Assembly: GCA_017546885.1 (NCBI GenBank)
Contig: JAFYRQ010000048.1
Coordinates: forward strand, 1-10,553
Origin: Alphaproteobacteria bacterium
GTDB taxonomy: Bacteria; Pseudomonadota; Alphaproteobacteria; RF32; CAG-239
Length of the DNA stretch: 10,553 bases
Direction of reading: 5' to 3'
This document shows positions 4,833 through 10,553 of the stretch, in pieces; the first letter of the stretch is position 1; each line of letters starts with the position of its first letter. The position numbers and the translations under genes were made by a program. The notes under the pieces were generated by a model, which was not told the origin of the DNA, did not search any database, and worked only from the letters and a program-made list of their open reading frames with translations.

Positions 4833-4861
4833 TTGCCAGTTCGGCAAAATAGGGTTATATT
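4833..4861 (+). promoter_or_regulatory. Predicted main promoter of the rpoZ–rel–era operon
   Basis: TTGCCA (4833–4838) and TATATT (4856–4861) have the ideal 17-bp spacing and would start transcription near 4868, giving a leader of about 34 nt before rpoZ. The -35 is embedded in a palindrome, TTGCC-AGTTC-GGCAA (4833–4847), that could be an operator. Confidence 0.65.
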
Positions 4862-4901
4862 GGGGCAAAAATATGTTTTAACACTAAAAAAAGGTAAAAA
4901 A

Positions 4902-5381
4902 ATGGCTAGAGTTACAGTTGAAGATTGTATTGATAAAATTCCTAATCGTTATGATTTGGTTATGATTTCTACACAAAGAGCAAAAGATATTTCTTCCGGT
5001 TCTCCGATTACGGTTGCTCGTGATAACGATAAAAATCCGGTTATTGCATTGCGTGAAATTGCCGAAGAAACAGTAAGCGTTGAAGATTTGCAAAAATCTT
5101 TGGTCATGGGACTTCAAAAATATGTTGAAATTGAAGAACCGCAAGAAGAAGAAATGGAAATTATGGCTGCTGAGAGAGAATTGGCAGAATTGGATGAACA
5201 ATTCTCAGGAGTTTTGTTGGAAAGCGAAGTTGCGGAAGGTATGCAAATTTCTTCTGATGAAGATATTGATTTTGATGCGGCAATGGATGATGCTGACGAA
5301 GATTTTGACGGCGAAGATGATCTCGGTTTTGATGACGGAGCAGATTTCGGCGACGATATGGGTGATTTTGACGAAGAATAA
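4902..5381 (+). CDS. rpoZ: RNA polymerase omega subunit with long acidic tail
   Basis: Omega folds around the beta-prime C-terminus, aids polymerase assembly, and in many proteobacteria forms part of a (p)ppGpp site. Residues 1–75 are the canonical core: MARVTVEDCIDKIPNRYDLV, then RAKDISSG and NPVIALREIAE. The protein is 159 residues, longer than most omegas (E. coli 91, many alphaproteobacteria about 120–130). The surplus is a Glu-rich helix (75–111) and a very acidic tail: 23 of the last 41 residues (119–159) are Asp or Glu, in a Gly/Phe-containing repeat-like pattern. The start at 4902 is the conserved MARVTVED, with AAAGG at 4890–4894 about 7 nt upstream; an in-frame TTG at 4833 is part of the promoter and is not the start. 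It leads the operon, 20 bp before rel, coupling a ppGpp-responsive subunit with the ppGpp enzyme. Confidence 0.96.
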   Translation: MARVTVEDCIDKIPNRYDLVMISTQRAKDISSGSPITVARDNDKNPVIALREIAEETVSVEDLQKSLVMGLQKYVEIEEPQEEEMEIMAAERELAELDEQFSGVLLESEVAEGMQISSDEDIDFDAAMDDADEDFDGEDDLGFDDGADFGDDMGDFDEE

Positions 5382-5401
5382 TGTGTTAGGCAATTATCCG
5401 G

Positions 5402-7540
5402 ATGTTAAGACAGTACGAATTAGTTGATTTGGTCACATCTTATGACCCTGATGCAGATGAAGATGCATTAAACCGCGCTTATGTATTTGCAATGAAAAAA
5501 CACGGTGCACAATTACGTGCGTCCGGCGATCCGTACTATTCTCATCCGGTTGAAGTTGCCGGTATTCTTACAAAATTTAAACTCGACAGCAATTCGGTTA
5601 TTGCCGGATTGTTGCACGATACGGTTGAAGACACCGATACTACGATTGAAGAAGTACGCAATTTGTTTGGTGATCAGGTGGCAGGCATTGTTGACGGTTT
5701 GACCAAGTTAGCAATGATTGAACAGAAGTCTGTTTATACCAAACAGGCAGAAAACTTCCGCAAGTTGCTTTTGGCAATGTCGGAAGATATCCGCGTTTTG
5801 CTGATTAAGTTGGCGGACAGATTGCATAATATGCGTACTTTACATTTCTTAAAGCCGGAAAAAAGAGCTCGTATTGCCAGAGAAACTTTGGATATTTATG
5901 CTCCGTTGGCCGAACGTATCGGTATGCAGGAAGTTAAGAGTGAGTTGGAAGAACTTGCTTTTAGCGAATTGTATAAAGATGCACACGACTCTATCATTGC
6001 TCGTTTGAACTTTTTGCGTGAACAAGGAAGTGATATTGTTCCGAAGATTATTGCCGCATTGAAAAAAGATATGGCAGATAACGGGGTTCGGTGTGTTGTT
6101 ACCGGACGAGAAAAAACACCTTATTCCATTTGGCGTAAGATGCAGCAGAAAAATGCTTCTTTTGAGCAACTTTCCGATATTATGGCATTTAGAATTTGTG
6201 TTGATGATATTGGCTCGTGTTATCAAGCATTGGGTATTGTTCACAGCAAATATCACATGGTGCCTCGTCGTTTCAAAGACTATATTTCAACGCCGAAACC
6301 TAACGGCTATCAATCCATACATACCGGAGTTATCGGGCCTGAAAATACCAGAATTGAGATACAGATTCGTACTTTTGAAATGCATGAAATTGCTGAAAAA
6401 GGTGTGGCAGCTCACTGGGCATATAAGCAGGGACAAAAGGCAGAAGGTAAAAACTTCCGTTGGATTAGGGAATTGTTGGAAATTTTGGAACAGGCTTCTA
6501 ATCCGGAAGAGTTTTTGGAAAATACAAAACTTGAGATGTATAATGACCAAGTATTTTGTTTTACTCCTAAAGGCGACTTGATAGGATTGCCGGTCAATTC
6601 TACTCCGGTTGACTTTGCTTATGCAGTTCACTCTTCCGTAGGAGATACTTGTGTCGGAGCAAAAATTAATGGCGAAATCAGGCCATTGAGAACTGTTTTG
6701 CAAAATGGTGACCAAGTAGAAATTTTGACCTCAAAGGCTCAACATCCTTCTACCGAATGGGAACGTTTTGTCGTTACCGGAAAAGCAAAAGCGGCAATTC
6801 GCAGATATGTGCGTGCAAACAAGAGAGACCAATTTATTGTTCTGGGGCAAGAAATTTTAGAAAAATTGTTTAAGAGTGAAAATCTTGATTTTTCTGAAAA
6901 GAGTTTGGTTAATGTTTTATCCTCTTTTGAAGCCGAATCGATTAATGATTTATATGCAAAAGTAGGTGAGGGACTGGTAACCGGTTGGGATGTTATGAAG
7001 GCGGTTTATCCGGCTTATAAGCAATCAAAGTTGGATAAAGTCGTTCAAGCAATTAAGGTTCCGAGTTTTAAGAAGACAAAGAAAAAAGATGCGTCTCCTT
7101 TGCAAATAGAGGGGTTAATTCCGGGTATGGCAATGCACTTTGCCGGTTGTTGTCACCCGTTGCCGGGAGACAGGATAGTCGGTATCGTAACTACCGGAAA
7201 AGGTGTTGCGGTGCATACAATAGATTGTAAAGCTTTAGAAAAATTTGCTAATGAGCCAGAACGTTGGTTGGATATTTCTTGGGGAAAACAAGAAAGTACG
7301 GATATTCATACCGGACGATTGAAAGTCATGCTTTCTAACGAACCGGGAACATTGGGGGAAATATCGAATATTTTGGCTCGCCACAATACCAATATTTCAA
7401 ATTTGAATATTGTATATAGAACAGTCAGCTATTTTGAGATTATATTAGATGTAGAAGTTAAAAACGTTAATCAGTTAAATGATGTAATTGCGGCTCTGAA
7501 ATCTTCAAAAGTTGTCAGTTATGTTGCTCGTTCAAGTTAG
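5402..7540 (+). CDS. rel: Bifunctional (p)ppGpp synthetase/hydrolase (RSH family)
   Basis: This RelA/SpoT homologue makes (p)ppGpp from ATP and GTP/GDP and also hydrolyses it, setting the stringent-response level. All domains are intact in 712 residues. The HD hydrolase is at about 25–170: H48, H72, D73, E76, D77 and D139 match Rel of Streptococcus equisimilis H53, H77, D78, E81, D82 and D144 with a constant offset of 5. The synthetase is at about 225–340: GREKTPYSIWRKM, the RFKD motif at 290–293 typical of bifunctional enzymes, and E319/Q321 in IEIQIRT. The TGS domain is at about 383–443, the conserved-cysteine region has C583, C584, H585 and C609, and the ACT domain is at about 638–708. Both activities should be retained, as expected for a single alphaproteobacterial RSH. 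The ribosome binding site is weak (TTAGG at 5386–5390), so translation may depend on coupling to rpoZ. It is also named spoT in related genomes. Confidence 0.97.
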   Translation: MLRQYELVDLVTSYDPDADEDALNRAYVFAMKKHGAQLRASGDPYYSHPVEVAGILTKFKLDSNSVIAGLLHDTVEDTDTTIEEVRNLFGDQVAGIVDGLTKLAMIEQKSVYTKQAENFRKLLLAMSEDIRVLLIKLADRLHNMRTLHFLKPEKRARIARETLDIYAPLAERIGMQEVKSELEELAFSELYKDAHDSIIARLNFLREQGSDIVPKIIAALKKDMADNGVRCVVTGREKTPYSIWRKMQQKNASFEQLSDIMAFRICVDDIGSCYQALGIVHSKYHMVPRRFKDYISTPKPNGYQSIHTGVIGPENTRIEIQIRTFEMHEIAEKGVAAHWAYKQGQKAEGKNFRWIRELLEILEQASNPEEFLENTKLEMYNDQVFCFTPKGDLIGLPVNSTPVDFAYAVHSSVGDTCVGAKINGEIRPLRTVLQNGDQVEILTSKAQHPSTEWERFVVTGKAKAAIRRYVRANKRDQFIVLGQEILEKLFKSENLDFSEKSLVNVLSSFEAESINDLYAKVGEGLVTGWDVMKAVYPAYKQSKLDKVVQAIKVPSFKKTKKKDASPLQIEGLIPGMAMHFAGCCHPLPGDRIVGIVTTGKGVAVHTIDCKALEKFANEPERWLDISWGKQESTDIHTGRLKVMLSNEPGTLGEISNILARHNTNISNLNIVYRTVSYFEIILDVEVKNVNQLNDVIAALKSSKVVSYVARSS

Positions 7541-7551
7541 GGAGACGGCTG

Positions 7552-8112
7552 TTGTTCAAAAGAAGAAATAAACAAACACTGTTGACTAGAGCAAAATCGT
7601 GGTTTTGGCCTTCCATCGGTTGGAGCAAATATAAACAATATCTGCTTTTACGATTGAGCCGATTAGGCAGTACACCATATTCCATTGCTGCCGGGGTTGC
7701 TTGCGGAGTAGCAATATCATTTACTCCGTTTGTCGGTTTGCATTTTGTGTTAGCCGCAATTACGGCTTTTTTGTGTCGCGGTAATATTTTGGCAAGTGCA
7801 CTGGGAACCGCAATGGGAAATCCGTGGACATTTCCGATTATTTGGGTGTCGGTATATTATACCGGAAAATGGTTTTTAGGTATCGGAGTTGATAAGCATG
7901 TTTCGTTTATGCAAACTTTTGAAAAAGGAATGCATGCTTTGATGAGTTTTGATTTTTCAAACTTTGTAACCGATGTTTGGCCGGTTATATATCCGATGAT
8001 GGTAGGGTGCATACCTTATTACATAATTTCGTGGTTGTTAAGCTATTATATTGTTTGGCATGCCTTAAATCATATAAGCAGAAAAAAGAAGCAAAAAAGG
8101 AATGTAATATGA
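7552..8112 (+). CDS. DUF2062 integral membrane protein with a TTG start
   Basis: This is a DUF2062-family inner-membrane protein of unknown biochemical role. It is recognised by the basic start MFKRRNKQTLLTRAKSWFWP, then SIAAGVACGVAISFTPFVGLHF (44–65) and the signature GNPWTFPIIW (89–98). Three hydrophobic segments are seen at about 44–76, 80–108 and 143–170, and the C-terminus is strongly basic (SRKKKQKR). The 186-residue length is normal. The start is a TTG codon at 7552: it has AGGGAG at 7539–7544, 7 nt upstream, and gives the family's usual N-terminus. The gene lies 11 bp after rel and overlaps acpS by 4 nt (ATGA), so translation is probably coupled. A DUF2062 gene between rel and acpS is a recurring alphaproteobacterial arrangement. 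Its membrane role next to acpS and lepB suggests envelope function, but that is inference. Confidence 0.9.
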   Translation: MFKRRNKQTLLTRAKSWFWPSIGWSKYKQYLLLRLSRLGSTPYSIAAGVACGVAISFTPFVGLHFVLAAITAFLCRGNILASALGTAMGNPWTFPIIWVSVYYTGKWFLGIGVDKHVSFMQTFEKGMHALMSFDFSNFVTDVWPVIYPMMVGCIPYYIISWLLSYYIVWHALNHISRKKKQKRNVI

Positions 8113-8495
8113 TAATCGGGCTTGGAAATGATATATGCAATATTGAGCGAATTGAACAAAGTTATAAAAAATTCGGTCAGCATTTTATCAAACGTTGTTT
8201 TGGTAAAAATGAGCAGGAAGAATTGCAACAGCTTGCAGATGAAAAGAAATTTTGCGCATCTTTAGCCAAAAGGTTTGCCGCAAAGGAGGCTTTCAGTAAG
8301 GCTTTGGGAACAGGTTTTAAGAACGGACTTGTTTGGGCGGAGATAGAAATTTTGCATAAGAAAGACGGGCAACCTTATGTTTGTCTTTCCGAAAAAACAG
8401 AACAGCTCATAAACGAAAAAGGAGCTAAAAATATTTTTGTAAGTTTATCCGATGACTATCCTTTTGCACAAGCGGTAGTTATTATTGAGGGTTAG
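8109..8495 (+). CDS. acpS: Holo-[acyl-carrier-protein] synthase
   Basis: AcpS transfers 4'-phosphopantetheine from CoA to a serine of apo-ACP, activating it for fatty-acid synthesis. The 128-residue protein has the two signature motifs with the Mg2+ ligands: D8 in MIIGLGNDICNIERIE and E60 in KRFAAKEAFSKALGTG. The C-terminal VSLSDDYPFAQAVVI is the usual final strand, and the length is typical of group I trimeric AcpS. The start at 8109 overlaps the DUF2062 stop by 4 nt (ATGA), and AAGGA at 8097–8101 lies 7 nt upstream. A longer in-frame extension from 7977 reads out of frame through the DUF2062 gene and is not real. In many alphaproteobacteria pdxJ directly precedes acpS; it is absent here. 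Confidence 0.96.
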   Translation: MIIGLGNDICNIERIEQSYKKFGQHFIKRCFGKNEQEELQQLADEKKFCASLAKRFAAKEAFSKALGTGFKNGLVWAEIEILHKKDGQPYVCLSEKTEQLINEKGAKNIFVSLSDDYPFAQAVVIIEG

Positions 8496-8511
8496 ATTAA
8501 GAGAGGAAACT

Positions 8512-9243
8512 ATGGAAGAAAGAGAAAGTTTTGCCGATACAATTAAAACAGTAGTATTAGCTATTGTTATTGCTGTTTTAATCAGAAGTTTTTTGTTTGA
8601 GCCGTTTAAAATTCCGTCCGGTTCGATGTATCCTAATTTGTATGTCGGAGATTTTTTGTTTGTGTCAAAATATACATACGGATATTCAAAGCACTCTTTC
8701 CCGTTCAGTATTCCTCTGTTTTCGGGCAGAATTTGGGCAGATGAGCCTAAAGTCGGTGATGTTGTGGTATTTAAATATCCTCAAGATAATCGTACTGACT
8801 TTATCAAAAGAATTGTCGGTGTTCCCGGTGATAAAATCAAATTGGAAAACGGTCGTTTATTTATAAACGGCAAAGAGCTCCCGCGCGAGGAAAAAGAAAA
8901 CTTTGTCGTTCGTAATAATATGGGATATGCGGAACGTTATCATCAATATGTTGAAACTTTGCCTAATGGTTTGGAACATACAATTTTAGAAATTTCCGAT
9001 AACGAAAATGATGATAATTTTGCAGAAGTAACAGTTCCTGAAAATAACTATTTTATGATGGGTGATAATCGTGATCGCTCTGATGACAGTCGTATTCACG
9101 TCGGCTTTGTTCCTTATGAAAATTTGGTCGGAAAAGCTCGTTTCTTGTTCTTCTCTTATGATCCGCATGAGGGAGCGTGGTATAAACCTTGGACTTGGGG
9201 TAAAAAGATTCGTTGGCGCCGTTTGTTTAATAAAATATCATAA
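8512..9243 (+). CDS. lepB: Signal peptidase I
   Basis: LepB is the inner-membrane serine/lysine protease that cuts signal peptides from Sec- and Tat-exported proteins, such as the two exported proteins encoded in this window. The 243-residue protein has one N-terminal transmembrane helix (about 11–30, IKTVVLAIVIAVLIRSFLFE). The catalytic nucleophile S38 lies in PSGSMYPNL and the general base K99 in DFIKRIVGVPGD. The conserved box E follows near 183–200 (MGDNRDRSDDSR), and the C-terminal region is normal. The ATG at 8512 has AGAGG at 8502–8506, 5 nt upstream; an in-frame TTG at 8485 would overlap acpS and add nine basic residues, with less support. It lies 16 bp after acpS and 14 bp before rnc. 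The lepB–rnc–era order is widely conserved in proteobacteria. Confidence 0.97.
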   Translation: MEERESFADTIKTVVLAIVIAVLIRSFLFEPFKIPSGSMYPNLYVGDFLFVSKYTYGYSKHSFPFSIPLFSGRIWADEPKVGDVVVFKYPQDNRTDFIKRIVGVPGDKIKLENGRLFINGKELPREEKENFVVRNNMGYAERYHQYVETLPNGLEHTILEISDNENDDNFAEVTVPENNYFMMGDNRDRSDDSRIHVGFVPYENLVGKARFLFFSYDPHEGAWYKPWTWGKKIRWRRLFNKIS

Positions 9244-9257
9244 AAAAGCAGGTAAAT

Positions 9258-9926
9258 ATGGAAGCATTAGAAAACAAACTCGGATATAATTTTAATGATA
9301 GAAAACTGTTATTCAGAGCCTTAACTCATAGCAGTGTTACCGGTGATTTATCTGCAAATTATGAGCGTTTGGAATTTTTAGGGGACAGAGTTTTAGGTGT
9401 GGCCGTCGCAGCGATGTTATGTCGATTATTTCCTAGTGAACCTGAAGGGAATTTATCTCAAAGATTTATGGCGTTGGTTTGTAAAGAAACTGTTTCTGAA
9501 GTAGCCCTGGATTTAGGTTTGGATAAATATATTCGTGCCGAAGGTATAGATGTAAAAAATAATGATAATGTTCTTTGTGATGTCGGAGAGGCAATTATCG
9601 GGGCTATATATACGGACAGCGGTTGTATGCAAGCAATAGAATTTGTTGAGAAGCATTGGGGATCATTGATTAATACTCATACCAATCCGCCTAAAGATGC
9701 TAAAACCGCTTTGCAGGAGTATGCTCACAGCAAAGGTTGGAATACTCCTAAATATACGGAAGTAGGTCGAGAAGGAACTGAACATAATCCGATTTTTTCG
9801 ATGAAAGTTGTTGTTAACGGACAAGATGAACAAATCGGAAAAGGGCATAATAAAAAATTAGCCGAACAAGATGCGGCTCAAAAGATGTTAAAAGCTTTAG
9901 GAGTAAAAAATGGAACAAAAAGATAA
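9258..9926 (+). CDS. rnc: Ribonuclease III
   Basis: RNase III cuts double-stranded RNA, processes the 30S rRNA precursor and turns over structured mRNAs. The 222-residue protein has the catalytic domain with the signature ERLEFLGDRVLG (36–47) and the metal ligands E36, E39, D43, D108 and E111, equivalent to E. coli E38, E41, D45, D114 and E117. The second motif reads CDVGEAIIGAIY. The C-terminal double-stranded-RNA-binding domain spans about 148–216, with TALQEYAHSKGW at its start and GKGHNKKLAEQDAAQKML at its end. The length matches the family (226 in E. coli). A short GCAGG at 9248–9252 precedes the ATG. The 3' end overlaps era by 17 nt, so translation of the two is likely coupled. Confidence 0.97.
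   Translation: MEALENKLGYNFNDRKLLFRALTHSSVTGDLSANYERLEFLGDRVLGVAVAAMLCRLFPSEPEGNLSQRFMALVCKETVSEVALDLGLDKYIRAEGIDVKNNDNVLCDVGEAIIGAIYTDSGCMQAIEFVEKHWGSLINTHTNPPKDAKTALQEYAHSKGWNTPKYTEVGREGTEHNPIFSMKVVVNGQDEQIGKGHNKKLAEQDAAQKMLKALGVKNGTKR
9899..9903 (+). promoter_or_regulatory. Ribosome binding site of era inside rnc
   Basis: AGGAG lies within the rnc coding sequence, 6 nt before the era ATG at 9910, and supports that start and the overlapping arrangement. Confidence 0.75.
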
Positions 9927-10553
9927 TTTTCCGACACGATGCGGTTTTGTTACTCTTATCGGAGCTCCTAATGCCGGAAAATCTACAATTACCAATGATT
10001 TTGTCGGTTCAAAAGTGTCGATTGTAAGTCCTAAAGCTCAAACAACCAGAACAATGGTTAAGGGTATAGGTGTTTATGAAAATACTCAAATTATTTTTCA
10101 GGATACTCCGGGAATTTTCAAGCCTAAACGTCGATTAGACAGATCGATGGTTGCTTCGGCATGGGGCGGAGCAAAAGATGGAGATATTTTGGTTTTGGTG
10201 GTTGATGCAAAACGCGGATTTGACAATGAAACCAGAACTATAATTGACGAACTTAATAAACAAAACAGAGAAGCGGTTTTGGTGCTCAATAAAGTTGATA
10301 TGTTGAGTAAAGAAAAATTGTTGCCTTTATCTGCAGAACTCAATGCTTACGGGCATTTTACGGAAACTTTCATGGTGTCTGCGACTACCGGTGAAAATAT
10401 GGATATTTTTTATAAATATTTAGCAGATAATTTGCCTTTATCTCCGTGGTATTATCCTGAAGAGCAAATGTCGGATATGCCTTTGAAATTGTTGGCCGCG
10501 GAAGTTGTTCGAGAAAAACTTTTTTTGATGTTGCAACAAGAAATTCCATATTC
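9910..10553 (+). CDS. era: GTPase Era, 3' end cut by window edge
   Basis: Era is a ribosome-assembly GTPase that binds the 3' end of 16S rRNA and helps mature the 30S subunit. About 214 of roughly 300 residues are visible. The G domain is complete: G1 GAPNAGKST (18–26), a switch I region with TTRT near 45–48, G3 DTPG (65–68), G4 NKVD (127–130) and G5 SA (157–158). The expected C-terminal KH domain begins near the cut, with PLKLLAAEVVREKLF just before the edge. The ATG at 9910 lies inside rnc, giving a 17-nt overlap, with its own AGGAG site. Working next to RNase III fits the shared role in rRNA maturation. The missing end is due to the window and is not a truncation. Confidence 0.97.
   Translation, partial: MEQKDNFPTRCGFVTLIGAPNAGKSTITNDFVGSKVSIVSPKAQTTRTMVKGIGVYENTQIIFQDTPGIFKPKRRLDRSMVASAWGGAKDGDILVLVVDAKRGFDNETRTIIDELNKQNREAVLVLNKVDMLSKEKLLPLSAELNAYGHFTETFMVSATTGENMDIFYKYLADNLPLSPWYYPEEQMSDMPLKLLAAEVVREKLFLMLQQEIPY

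Noticed and set aside
4833..4901. In-frame TTG start extending rpoZ by 23 residues
   Set aside because: This stretch is the promoter and leader; the conserved omega N-terminus MARVTVED begins at 4902 behind a ribosome binding site.
5849..6715. Antisense and alternative-frame open stretches inside rel
   Set aside because: Their sequences are Phe/Asn/Ile-rich products of AT-rich antisense reading, without ribosome binding sites or family resemblance.
7977..8108. N-terminal extension of acpS
   Set aside because: It overlaps the DUF2062 coding sequence in another frame, and the conserved AcpS N-terminus starts at 8109 with an ATGA overlap.
10098..10343. Minus-strand open frame of 81 codons inside era
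   Set aside because: It is fully antisense to the conserved Era G domain and shows no independent support.
1..10553. CRISPR arrays, insertion sequences, tRNA or rRNA genes, phage or defence genes
   Set aside because: No regularly spaced direct repeats, transposase, integrase, cloverleaf-like sequence or defence-type protein is visible on either strand.

Overview
The window looks like a chromosomal segment of an AT-rich alphaproteobacterium. The taxonomic clue is a gcrA-type cell-cycle regulator, found almost only in Alphaproteobacteria, together with the alphaproteobacterial housekeeping run rpoZ – rel/spoT – DUF2062 – acpS – lepB – rnc – era. I cannot name the species; low GC combined with a clostridial-looking PerR/rubrerythrin pair would suit an uncultured gut or otherwise low-oxygen lineage, but that is inference.

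Layout. Bases 1–301 (minus) are the start of an exported, possibly surface-exposed protein that runs off the left edge. Bases 302–643 carry no gene but hold a 12-bp inverted repeat and a decayed copy of a dispersed TCATTGCGAGCGA-type repeat. ruvC (644–1129, plus) follows alone, without ruvA or ruvB nearby. Next is an unrecognised 191-residue cytoplasmic protein (1199–1774, plus), which may be translated from a leaderless mRNA. A perfect bidirectional hairpin terminator (1795–1823) separates it from the convergent rbr gene. perR and rbr form a two-gene peroxide-stress operon on the minus strand (2778 to 1842), under a promoter overlapped by a near-perfect Fur-superfamily operator. gcrA (3421 to 2891, minus) has its own terminator and a promoter whose -35 contains a GANTC site. 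Divergent from it is an unrecognised secreted or periplasmic protein (3552–4796, plus).

From 4902 to the right edge all genes lie on the plus strand with short gaps or overlaps, consistent with one long operon. They cover the RNA polymerase omega subunit with a strongly acidic tail, the bifunctional (p)ppGpp synthetase/hydrolase, a DUF2062 membrane protein, holo-ACP synthase (4-nt overlap), signal peptidase I, RNase III, and Era (17-nt overlap, cut by the window edge). Together these link the stringent response, lipid synthesis, protein export and ribosome maturation.

Most of the window is ordinary core genome. I see no CRISPR array, insertion sequence, phage gene or defence island. The points worth a second look are the PerR/Fur-box pairing, the GANTC in the gcrA promoter, the two unknown genes, the omega tail and the small repeats in the 302–643 gap.
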